The notes under the pieces: generated by a model
The model's input: only the letters and a program-made list of their open reading frames with translations
The model's database searches: none
Told to the model about the DNA's origin: nothing
Assembly: GCA_964361075.1 (NCBI GenBank)
Contig: CAYHZL010000146.1
Span: forward strand, 1-9,113
Reading direction: 5' to 3'
Length of the DNA stretch: 9,113 nt
Origin: CAYHZL01 sp964361075
GTDB lineage: Bacteria > Bacteroidota > Ignavibacteria > UBA10030 > UBA8401
Shown: piece by piece, positions 1 through 5,961 of the stretch
Numbering within the stretch: position 1 is the stretch's first letter
How the letters are laid out: each line of letters begins with the position of its first letter
Translations under genes and position numbers: made by a program

Positions 1-142
1 CGTTGACGCGCAAGTCAACCGAAGCGGGAGGAGGAGGGGGAGGGGGGCCGCCGCCGCCGCCGCCGCCACCGCCGCCACCCCCCCCCCCCCCAACCCCCCC
101 CCCCCCACCCACCCCCCCCCCCGCGAATTTTACGATGCTCAT
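1..142 (-). CDS. possible start of a Gly/Pro-rich gene, running off the left edge
   Basis: A possible gene start, not recognised. An ATG at 142-140 begins MSIVKFA, then a long glycine run broken by a few valines, seven prolines, and ASVDLRVN, still open at the edge. In its favour: AAGGA lies 10 nt before the ATG, and a TTGAGA/TATAAT promoter stands about 90 nt upstream in the same direction. Against it: positions 16-127 contain no T on the plus strand, so no stop codon can occur on the minus strand there, and the open frame carries no weight. The Gly/Pro part is pure low complexity and could be an assembly artefact, in which case only the first seven codons are real. The frame is a guess across C runs of 14, 13 and 11. 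Confidence 0.27.
   Translation of the reverse strand, partial: MSIVKFAGGGVGGGGGVGGGGGGGGGGGGGGGPPPPPPPASVDLRVN
2..19. repeat. perfect 6-bp inverted repeat at the left edge
   Basis: GTTGAC (2-7) and GTCAAC (14-19) are perfect reverse complements around a six-base spacer. The element lies just outside the G/C tract. There is no U-tract beside it, so it does not look like a terminator. It may be chance. Confidence 0.4.
24..122. repeat. extreme G/C low-complexity tract
   Basis: A G-rich block (about 26-47) is followed by a CCG triplet run (about 48-76) and then C homopolymers of 14 (78-91), 13 (94-106) and 11 (112-122), separated only by A residues. The composition is completely unlike the AT-rich sequence from 123 on. 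It could be a real Gly/Pro coding repeat, or a sequencing or assembly artefact at a contig end. Confidence 0.9.
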
Positions 143-233
143 AAAATAAATTTCCTTTATGAAAATATGCGACAATACCGCTTTTTTAACTTCAAGAGTA
201 TAGCAAGAGGTGTACCAATAAGCAAGAAAATAA

Positions 234-262
234 ATTATAAAGAATGGAAAAATTTTTCTCAA
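234..262 (-). promoter_or_regulatory. sigma70-type promoter, facing left
   Basis: On the minus strand a TTGAGA -35 element (262-257, five of six consensus bases) is separated by exactly 17 bp from a perfect TATAAT -10 element (239-234). Transcription would begin near 227 and run left toward the candidate start at 142. It lies downstream of the batE stop and just past a terminator-like hairpin, so it would open a separate unit. The region is AT-rich, which raises the chance of accidental matches, and Bacteroidota sensu stricto often use a different consensus. Confidence 0.42.
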
Positions 263-297
263 TAAAAAACAGAAAAGCGGATGCTTTATATTTTTTT
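261..297 (-). terminator. weak terminator-like hairpin after batE, possibly bidirectional
   Basis: AAAGC (274-278) and GCTTT (283-287) form a 5-bp stem with a four-base loop. Read leftward it is followed by a T-rich run (about 270-261), and read rightward by seven Ts (about 291-297). It lies about 75 nt past the batE stop, where an operon terminator is expected. The stem is short and AT-rich, so intrinsic termination would be weak. Confidence 0.35.
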
Positions 298-362
298 GAC
301 AACGGGGGGATGTTGGTAACGAGATGTAAAGATCATTGCATGTTCAATCTTGTGAGGCTCAA

Positions 363-1145
363 CTATATCGTTTCAACTTCTTTCTCTGAAATCCATCCAA
401 CTTTTCCATCCGGCAATCGAATTTTCCGCCACGCATTTACGTAATCCAGCACTTGCACTTTCACTCCGCGATGAAGAATAAACGCATCACTTCCGCCGCT
501 ATCGGGCGCAGATTTTATATTGACGACATCGCCCATAACAATTGCATAGCTCGTGTGTGCTTCTTTGTACGATTGAGAAATATATCCGGTAAAGAATACT
601 ACCGCTATCACGCCGCCGAACATTGCAGCAAGAAGTGCGCGTCGTTTTGCTGCAAGTGTGCGAGCAAATAAAAATAACGAGAGGACTGCGAGAACAAAGA
701 GAAAGAAGAAATACGAAAGCCACCCCAGCGTTCTCGTTGAAACAGTAGTCATCATATTTTCTATCCAACGATACAAAAATAATTGCGGCAGTGCTTCGAT
801 TTTATCAATGACTTGCAAATTTACAAGCTGCAAATTAAAACGAATATCTTCATCGGTCGGCAATAATGTATGCGCTCGTTCATAATTCAATATCGCATTC
901 TGAATTTTTCCTGTCTTGTAATATGCATTACCAAGATTGAAGTACACTTCACCGCTTTCATATCCGGTTTTGATAATCGCCTCGTAACGCCGAATTGCTT
1001 CGGCATATTTTTGTTGAAGATATAATTGGTTTGCTTCTGCAAACACTTGCTGCGGCTCTTGTGCAAACAGTGTCGTTTCAACAAAAAATGAAATTGCAAT
1101 CACGCATAATTTTGCCATCATGAAATTTTTTGTTTCTGCGTTCAT
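363..1145 (-). CDS. batE: BatE: TPR, two membrane helices and an SH3-like domain
   Basis: The last gene of the operon (260 aa), with the typical BatE layout. A signal-like hydrophobic stretch (about 10-28, ending LFAQ) is followed by two TPR-like helix pairs (about 32-62 and 66-98, with FNLGNAYYKTGK in the second). Two membrane helices follow (about 141-161 and 170-189), then a C-terminal bacterial SH3-like domain (about 197-258, with VNIKSAP and GWISEKEV). TPRs mediate protein contacts, so BatE probably scaffolds the Bat complex at the inner membrane. The start is set by a 4-bp ATGA overlap with the batD stop, and AAAGGG lies about 7 nt upstream. M9 or M10 would give a more compact signal sequence and cannot be excluded. 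The family and the order are clear; the biochemical role is not known. Confidence 0.93.
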   Translation of the reverse strand: MNAETKNFMMAKLCVIAISFFVETTLFAQEPQQVFAEANQLYLQQKYAEAIRRYEAIIKTGYESGEVYFNLGNAYYKTGKIQNAILNYERAHTLLPTDEDIRFNLQLVNLQVIDKIEALPQLFLYRWIENMMTTVSTRTLGWLSYFFFLFVLAVLSLFLFARTLAAKRRALLAAMFGGVIAVVFFTGYISQSYKEAHTSYAIVMGDVVNIKSAPDSGGSDAFILHRGVKVQVLDYVNAWRKIRLPDGKVGWISEKEVETI

Positions 1146-3031
1146 TGCAGTTCCCTTTCTGCTGAAACAATAATGTTGCCGGCTGCATCATACATTTTTT
1201 GTTTCTCTTCATGCGAAGAACTTGCCGGTGCAAAGCGTGCAAACTCGCAGGCTTCGAGACATTCTTTTATTTGTGTTACAAGTTCAGCAGTAATATTTTT
1301 TTCTGTCAACTTCATCGTTACATTATCAACGGAAAGTTCCGCGCGATCAATTGCAAGTTTATCCGAAACGTAACTCCACAATGCGCGCGAGATTTCTGCG
1401 TAAAATGCTTCTGCCACGCCTCCGGCGTGGTTCGATGCAAGCAGCGAGTGCGCATCTTTTAATCGCTTCGTTGCTATTTTCATTGCTTTGCGTGAACGGA
1501 AAGTTACAACATCGGCAGATTCTTGCAACGCTTTCCTACGATACACAAGCAACCCAATACATGCAAAGAGAGGAAGCAGTGTGCCCACAAGAACTGTCGT
1601 TGTTGAAACAGCATTTTCACTTTGTAAATTAAAATCTTCAGATGTTGTTTTGATAAATCGAATATCCTGATTCAACAACTTCACATCTTCTTTGGAAAGT
1701 CCGCTTGTTACTTGCGGCGCTTCGGCGCTTCCTTTTTCAACTGCAAGGTTGTATTCATTCGTGCGCAGCGTTACATATCGTCCCTTGCCAATATCGAAAT
1801 ACGAAAACTCCATCGCAGGAATTTTTTTCTCTCCGGGGTACCGCGGAACAATTAACCACTCGAACGATTTACTGCCATTGATAACTCCGCCGATGCGCTC
1901 GATAGATTCATTGAGTTTTGGATCATACTTTTCAAAATCGTTAGAAAGCGTTAACGCAGGCGCTTCCAACACTTTAATATTTCCTGTGCCGGAAATTGTC
2001 GCCTTCAACGAAACAGGTTCATTCGTCTTTACATTCCGTTTTGAAAGCGATGCACTCAGCGAAAATTTTCCGACCGCACCGTTGAATGAAGCCGGCACAC
2101 CATCTTTCGGAAGCGGCAGCACTGTAATTTTAACAGGCGCATTTTTTACTCCAACATTTTGTGTCTGCACACCGCCAAAAAACGGATCATTGAAAAATTG
2201 ATCAAAGACATCATTCGAGCGGCGGTGCGATTGAATTTGCACTTGGCAAATAATTTCGAGCGGATTAATTTCGAGCGTGCCGCTTTGTGTCGGGAACAAC
2301 GCAATCTTTTTTAGAACGCCAACCTTATATTGTTTTCCGTTCACAACTTCATTGGTAAGATTTACTTGCTGCGGCACTTGCAACTCTTCAGACCAAAATC
2401 CCGTCATCGTCGGCAATTTATTGATTGAATAATTTGCGATGCTAAGACGCGTGTAAATTTTATACGTTACCGTAATTTGTTCACCTTGATACGCACGCGC
2501 TTTATCTACTACTGCTCGCAAAAAAAGATTTTCGCCGACATCAACCTTTGTGTCCGCTTGTTGATTGCCGGCTGTTTGTTGCTTGGGCTTGCCTGAACTT
2601 TTTGTAACGGTAATATCAATTGGGTTGGAACGAAATTGTTTTCCATTCGCTTCGATTGTTGCCGAACCGATTGTGAACTTCCCGACTTCGCGTGGCTGCA
2701 ACACATAGCTGTACGTAACGGTTGAAGAAACTGCGCTGTTAATAATTTGCATAGACGATGATTGGTTCGGTCCGGAAAGCACCATGAACTTGCTCACGTC
2801 CGGCAATTTGAAATTTTTTCCTCCGTTCATCCCGCCATTATTCAATACAAATTGCAATTGAATTTGTTCGCCGAGAGCAACGGTGTTGTTATCAACCGAC
2901 GCTGAAAAATCTTGTGCATTCAACACCACAGCACAAAACAAAAATGCAACGATGCTATTCCTTTTCCTAAAAAAAGTTGAACGCTTCAACGCAAGCCAAA
3001 CATTTTTCATTTTTAATTTTGCATTGTTCAT
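1142..3031 (-). CDS. batD: BatD: large periplasmic protein with a C-terminal anchor and cytosolic tail
   Basis: A 629-aa BatD/oxygen-tolerance family protein. A basic N-terminus and a hydrophobic segment (about 26-39, ending VLNAQ) look like a signal peptide. A long beta-rich region (about 41-435) contains repeated Ig-like modules, for example ASVDNNTVALGEQIQLQF and a related segment near 325-345. One membrane helix (about 477-497) is followed by a cytosolic helical tail (about 510-629) with FYAEISRALWSYVSDKLAI, which resembles the tail of the 321-aa protein encoded upstream. BatD would link a periplasmic platform to the cytosolic ATPase side. It begins 9 nt after batC and overlaps batE by 4 bp. 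Codons 2-10 fall in a 14-bp periodic element, so M8 (at 3010) may be the ancestral start. A 17-bp perfect palindrome lies inside the gene at codons 534-540. Confidence 0.94.
   Translation of the reverse strand: MNNAKLKMKNVWLALKRSTFFRKRNSIVAFLFCAVVLNAQDFSASVDNNTVALGEQIQLQFVLNNGGMNGGKNFKLPDVSKFMVLSGPNQSSSMQIINSAVSSTVTYSYVLQPREVGKFTIGSATIEANGKQFRSNPIDITVTKSSGKPKQQTAGNQQADTKVDVGENLFLRAVVDKARAYQGEQITVTYKIYTRLSIANYSINKLPTMTGFWSEELQVPQQVNLTNEVVNGKQYKVGVLKKIALFPTQSGTLEINPLEIICQVQIQSHRRSNDVFDQFFNDPFFGGVQTQNVGVKNAPVKITVLPLPKDGVPASFNGAVGKFSLSASLSKRNVKTNEPVSLKATISGTGNIKVLEAPALTLSNDFEKYDPKLNESIERIGGVINGSKSFEWLIVPRYPGEKKIPAMEFSYFDIGKGRYVTLRTNEYNLAVEKGSAEAPQVTSGLSKEDVKLLNQDIRFIKTTSEDFNLQSENAVSTTTVLVGTLLPLFACIGLLVYRRKALQESADVVTFRSRKAMKIATKRLKDAHSLLASNHAGGVAEAFYAEISRALWSYVSDKLAIDRAELSVDNVTMKLTEKNITAELVTQIKECLEACEFARFAPASSSHEEKQKMYDAAGNIIVSAERELQ
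1414..1430. repeat. perfect 7-bp stem palindrome inside batD
   Basis: CCACGCC (1414-1420) and GGCGTGG (1424-1430) are perfect reverse complements around a three-base loop. On the mRNA strand the loop is GGA, the same triloop as the batA-batB hairpin. It encodes HAGGVA (535-540), just before the conserved FY motif of the cytosolic tail, where a small loop insertion would be tolerated. It is much more GC-rich than its surroundings. Confidence 0.75.
3001..3028 (-). repeat. two 14-bp periodic units forming the start of batD
   Basis: On the mRNA strand AACAATGCAAAATT (3028-3015) is followed by AAAAATGAAAAATG (3014-3001), identical at 11 of 14 positions and built of heptamers of the AANAATG type. 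It begins directly after the batD ATG and encodes NNAKLKMKN. The period is the same as in the two intergenic arrays, but the sequence is different. Confidence 0.6.
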
Positions 3032-3040
3032 TTCGTTTGC

Positions 3041-3757
3041 TTACCAGTCTTTTTCAACATTCATGCGTGCCGGAACTTTCTTGCGAAGTTTTTTCTGAGT
3101 ATTCTTTTCGTCGTTCTTTAACGCATCGAGAATTCTCTGCGCTTCAGCTTTTGACATTTGCTTTTCTTGCTGCTGTTTCTGCTGTTGATTTTTTTGCTGA
3201 TCATTTTTTTGCTGTTGATTTTGCTTTTGCTGGTCTTGCTTCTTGTCTTGCTGCTTATCCTTCTTTTGATCCTCTTTTTTATTTTTGTCTTTCTTCTGCT
3301 TGTTCTGCTGCTGTTGTTTCAGCATTTGCTGTGCATACGCAAGATTATATTTCGTCTCCTCGTCATTCGGATTTGACTTCAACGAATTTTTATACGCATT
3401 GATGCCTTCCTGAAATTGCTTCGACTCAACATACGCATTTCCAATATTATGATACAACTGAGCTTGCGTTTTTTTATCAGTTGTTTTTTCCAACGCTTGA
3501 TCATAGCTTTGGATTGCTTCATCATACCGTTGCTGTTTATGTAACGCATCGCCGAGATTAAAACTACCTTGCATGATGTCTTTTTCTTTTTCCAATGCTT
3601 TGCGATACTCAGCTTCGGCATCGGCATATTTTTTTTCTTTGAATAAATCATTTCCACCGCTCACAATGGAACGCACCGACTGCGCCTGCAATAACACATC
3701 AGTCGTCATACACAATACACACAGCCAAAGAAAAATATATGCTACTCTTCGTTTCAT
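3041..3757 (-). CDS. batC: BatC: TPR protein with a Gln/Lys-rich linker
   Basis: A 238-aa exported TPR protein. The signal peptide covers about 1-25 (MKRRVAYIFLWLCVLC, then VLLQAQ). Three TPR-like repeats follow: about 28-60 (DLFKEKKYADAEAEYRKALE), 62-94 (NLGDALHKQQRYDEAIQSY) and 99-131 (NIGNAYVESKQFQEGINAY), with a further helix at 133-147. Residues 148-200 consist only of Q, K, N, D and E. A short C-terminal motif, AEAQRILDALKNDEKNTQKK, and a terminal KDW complete the typical BatC form. It should act as an adaptor in the periplasm beside BatB and BatD. It starts 5 nt after the batB stop and ends 9 nt before batD. I see no Shine-Dalgarno sequence, so it may depend on ribosomes coming from batB. 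Confidence 0.93.
   Translation of the reverse strand: MKRRVAYIFLWLCVLCMTTDVLLQAQSVRSIVSGGNDLFKEKKYADAEAEYRKALEKEKDIMQGSFNLGDALHKQQRYDEAIQSYDQALEKTTDKKTQAQLYHNIGNAYVESKQFQEGINAYKNSLKSNPNDEETKYNLAYAQQMLKQQQQNKQKKDKNKKEDQKKDKQQDKKQDQQKQNQQQKNDQQKNQQQKQQQEKQMSKAEAQRILDALKNDEKNTQKKLRKKVPARMNVEKDW
3158..3316 (-). repeat. batC: Gln/Lys codon low-complexity tract in batC
   Basis: Codons 148-200 of batC encode only Q, K, N, D and E, mostly as CAG, CAA, AAG and AAA. The encoded linker should be disordered and hydrophilic. It is an obvious place for length change by replication slippage, and a highly charged linker here is common in BatC proteins. Confidence 0.85.
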
Positions 3758-3762
3758 AGAAC

Positions 3763-4818
3763 TTACTCTGCGTTCTCCGCTGCAATTCTTTTAAATGGAT
3801 TGAACTTCTCTATCCAAGAAACTTTTTTATCAGATAACATCACTTCAACAAATAACAACAACAATGCAGCAAACAGAAAATATTGAAATTTGTCATCGAA
3901 CTCTGTGAACTGCTTCGTTCCAAACTCGCGCTTCTGCAATGAATTAATATCTTTGTAAATCGCATCCAGTTCATCTTGCGCGTTGGTTGCGTGATAATAT
4001 TTTCCTTTTCCAATGCTCGCGATTTCTTGCAGACTATTTTCATCTAATTTTGTCAGCACAACATTGCCGGAACGGTCTCGCTTAAAATCTGTTTGTCTGC
4101 CGCCGCCATCGTACATCGGAATGGGTGCGCCTTGCGAAGAACCCATACCGATGGTGTACACTAACACACCTTTTTTTGCCGCATCTTTTGCCTGATCAAT
4201 TGCATCGCCCTCATTATTTTCGCCATCGGTAATAACAATAAGAACTTTTGTCGTCGGATCTTCAAAATTAAACGACTTCATTGCTTGTTGAATTGCCGAA
4301 CCAATTGCCGTTCCGGGATTCGGCACTGATTCCACATCTACAACATCCAAAAATAAATTAGCTGCGCTGTAATCAATGGTCAACGGAAATTGCGTGTACG
4401 CTTCACCGGAAAAAACAATTAACCCGATTCGATCTCCTGCCAAACGATTGATGAGATTGCGAATTTCAAATTTTGCTTTCTCTAAACGATTCGGTTTTAC
4501 ATCTTCCGCTTTCATCGAAAGCGAAACATCGAGCGCAATAAAAATATCCACGCCTTCTTGCTTCACATCTTCCATCCTCGTTCCCACCTGCGGATTTGCC
4601 AGCGCAATCACGAGAAAAATAAAGGAGATGAGAATCAAGCTGAATTTTAGTATGCGTTTCTTTCCGCTCGCATCATGTGCAAGTTGCTGCATCATCTCCA
4701 GCGAAGAAAATTGCCGCAACGCTGCTGCTCGTTTTTTGCCGACATAATAATAGAGAGCAATCAGCACTGGAACAAGCAACAGCAAATACAAATTATTTGG
4801 ATGTGCAAATCGGAACAT
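3763..4818 (-). CDS. batB: BatB: membrane-anchored von Willebrand factor A protein
   Basis: A 351-aa vWA protein with two N-terminal membrane helices (about 8-25 and 57-74), a vWA domain (about 90-295) and a third helix near the C-terminus (about 311-328). The metal-binding MIDAS site looks complete: DVSLS (D97, S99, S101), T170 in NPGTAIG, and D198 in ITDGENN. It is called BatB because it is the second vWA gene and is followed directly by batC; no TPR is fused to it. The start is firm: an in-frame TAA lies four codons upstream, and MFRFAHP matches the usual opening of these proteins. It has no Shine-Dalgarno sequence. The 150-nt gap from batA contains a 14-bp repeat array and a chain of mini-frames that ends 12 nt before the start. 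Confidence 0.94.
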   Translation of the reverse strand: MFRFAHPNNLYLLLLVPVLIALYYYVGKKRAAALRQFSSLEMMQQLAHDASGKKRILKFSLILISFIFLVIALANPQVGTRMEDVKQEGVDIFIALDVSLSMKAEDVKPNRLEKAKFEIRNLINRLAGDRIGLIVFSGEAYTQFPLTIDYSAANLFLDVVDVESVPNPGTAIGSAIQQAMKSFNFEDPTTKVLIVITDGENNEGDAIDQAKDAAKKGVLVYTIGMGSSQGAPIPMYDGGGRQTDFKRDRSGNVVLTKLDENSLQEIASIGKGKYYHATNAQDELDAIYKDINSLQKREFGTKQFTEFDDKFQYFLFAALLLLFVEVMLSDKKVSWIEKFNPFKRIAAENAE

Positions 4819-4844
4819 ATTTTTAATTTATCAAAAGTTTGAGG

Positions 4845-4859
4845 AGAAGTCTGACATCT
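4845..4859. promoter_or_regulatory. 15-bp imperfect dyad before batB
   Basis: AGAAGTC (4845-4851), a central T, and GACATCT (4853-4859) match as a dyad at six of seven positions. It lies in the batA-batB gap, 27 nt before batB. A one-base centre makes it unlikely as an RNA hairpin, so if it is real it would be a protein site or a remnant of a dispersed repeat. It overlaps the last mini-frame. Confidence 0.25.
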
Positions 4860-4868
4860 TTTGCTTTT

Positions 4869-4924
4869 CATCCTTCATAATTTATCCTTCATAATTCATC
4901 TCTCATAATTCATCCTTCATCTTT
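4869..4924 (-). repeat. four-unit 14-bp tandem array between batA and batB
   Basis: Four units lie head to tail: 4911-4924, 4897-4910, 4883-4896 and 4869-4882. The commonest form on the mRNA strand is AATTATGAAGGATG, with one to several changes between copies, and each unit divides into two similar heptamers. Two of the three internal unit junctions place AAGGA six bases before the ATG of the next unit, which is good ribosome-binding spacing; the third has GAGAGA instead. Confidence 0.85.
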
Positions 4925-4932
4925 CATCCTTT

Positions 4933-4961
4933 GCCGCTGTACGGCATGGCGCTCCGCGCCA
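4933..4961. repeat. two adjacent short hairpins just after batA
   Basis: GCCG/CGGC (4933-4936 with 4942-4945, five-base loop) and TGGCGC/GCGCCA (4947-4952 with 4956-4961, three-base loop) are separated by one base. They are GC-rich in an AT-rich gap and begin 8 nt after the batA stop. No U-tract follows in the transcribed direction, so a terminator is unlikely. They could stabilise an mRNA end, slow transcription or translation, or belong to a REP-like palindromic repeat. Confidence 0.6.
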
Positions 4962-4968
4962 CATCCTT

Positions 4969-5961
4969 TTACGGAAGTTTTCTCAGCCACGTCTGCGTTA
5001 CACCAAAATCTGTGAGCAAAAGAAAAAATGCAAACATCGCGTACGAATAATATAATTCCGTATGATGCCGGTATGAACGCACTTCGATGCGAGTTCTTTC
5101 AAGTTTATCAATTTCTTTGTAGATGCTCTGCAATTTTTTATTATCCGTTGCGCGAAAATATTTTCCATCGGTCATTTCGGCAATTTGCGCAAGAGACTTT
5201 TCATCCAAATCAACCGGCACCATTTGATAGCGCGTGCCGAATGGCGTCGGCACGGGATAAGGCGCTTCGCCAACAGTACCAACGCCGACAGTATACACGC
5301 ACACGCCGTACGACTGAGCAATTTGCGCAGCGGTAAGCGGATCAATTTCGCCGCGATTGTTCACACCATCGGTCAGCAAAATAATTACTTTGCTTTTCGC
5401 TTTGCTTTCTTTCAAACGATTCACTGCATTCGCCAAGCCAAGTCCTATTGCAGTACCGTCTTCAATCATTCCGCTTTTCAGTTGCTTGATGAGATTTTTT
5501 AATACACCGTAATCAACCGTAAGCGGACATTGCGTAAAACTTTCTCCGGAAAAAATTACAAGTCCGATGCGGTCATTCGTTCTTCCGGAAATAAAATCCT
5601 GAGCAACATTTTTTACCGCTTCAATTCTGTTCGGCTGAAAATCTTCCGCGAGCATACTGCCGGAAATATCGAGCGCGAGCACAATATCAATTCCTTCAGA
5701 ATAAACATTCTCTCCCTTCGATGTTGATTGCGGACGGGCAAGCGCAACGATAAGCAGCGCAAGTGCACACATGCGAAGAATAAAGGGAAAATGTCTCAAT
5801 CGTTCTTTGCGCGTATGCTTCACTTCCGCAAATGGAAGTAATGTTGAATACCGCACATTGCTTTCCCGAAGCCTGTTGCGATAAAAATACCAGACGGACA
5901 TTGCCGGAATAATCGGCAACAACAATAATAATTCCGGGTTAGCAAAACTGATATTAAACAT
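4969..5961 (-). CDS. batA: BatA: membrane-anchored von Willebrand factor A protein
   Basis: A 330-aa vWA protein, first of the two in the operon. Membrane helices lie at about 10-27, 58-75 and 303-320, with the vWA domain between (about 90-290). The MIDAS site is complete: DISGS (D98, S100, S102), T170 in EDGTAIG, and D198 in LLTDGVNN. The N-terminal MFNISFANPELLLLLP is typical of BatA. The vWA domain would bind a metal ion and a protein partner, probably under the action of the MoxR ATPase. The start overlaps the upstream gene by 8 bp, and GAGGT (5974-5970) gives a Shine-Dalgarno sequence at good spacing. BatA and BatB clearly share one fold and topology, consistent with an old duplication. 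The calls BatA and BatB rest on order. Confidence 0.95.
   Translation of the reverse strand: MFNISFANPELLLLLPIIPAMSVWYFYRNRLRESNVRYSTLLPFAEVKHTRKERLRHFPFILRMCALALLIVALARPQSTSKGENVYSEGIDIVLALDISGSMLAEDFQPNRIEAVKNVAQDFISGRTNDRIGLVIFSGESFTQCPLTVDYGVLKNLIKQLKSGMIEDGTAIGLGLANAVNRLKESKAKSKVIILLTDGVNNRGEIDPLTAAQIAQSYGVCVYTVGVGTVGEAPYPVPTPFGTRYQMVPVDLDEKSLAQIAEMTDGKYFRATDNKKLQSIYKEIDKLERTRIEVRSYRHHTELYYSYAMFAFFLLLTDFGVTQTWLRKLP

Larger units (their letters stand above)
4831..4964 (-). other. relay of five overlapping mini-frames from batA to batB
   Basis: Five nucleotides after the batA TAA, an ATG (4964-4962) opens MWRGAPCRTAAKDER, stopping at 4917. Its stop overlaps the next start as ATGA. Three five-codon frames follow with the same overlap: MKDEL (4920-4903), MRDEL (4906-4889) and MKDKL (4892-4875). 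The last, MKDEKQKMSDFSSNF (4878-4831), stops 12 nt before the batB ATG. The last start has AAGGA at 6-nt spacing. The chain is seen directly in the sequence. That ribosomes use it is inference; the tiny peptides need not have any function themselves. Confidence 0.5.

Noticed and set aside
244..444. 66-codon frame on the plus strand overlapping the end of batE
   Set aside because: It overlaps batE by about 80 bp, passes through the terminator-like hairpin, has no ribosome-binding site and no recognisable domain.
1692..2201. 169-codon open frame on the plus strand opposite batD
   Set aside because: It lies entirely within the clear batD gene on the other strand and shows no recognisable domain. 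It is a shadow of the batD codon pattern.
3158..3376. 72-codon frame on the plus strand encoding an almost purely Leu/Ile/Phe peptide
   Set aside because: It is the complement of the Gln/Lys codon tract of batC (CAG and AAG read as CTG and CTT). The hydrophobic peptide is a by-product, not a small membrane protein.
4869..4924. CRISPR array
   Set aside because: The units are 14 bp and directly abutting, with no spacers, and no cas gene is present.
4933..4961. Intrinsic terminator between batA and batB
   Set aside because: The stems are sound, but no U-tract follows in the transcribed direction and the operon clearly continues.
3763..5961. BatA and BatB as a recent tandem duplication
   Set aside because: Topology and MIDAS motifs agree, but the sequences differ throughout. 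The pair is ancient and standard for this operon type.
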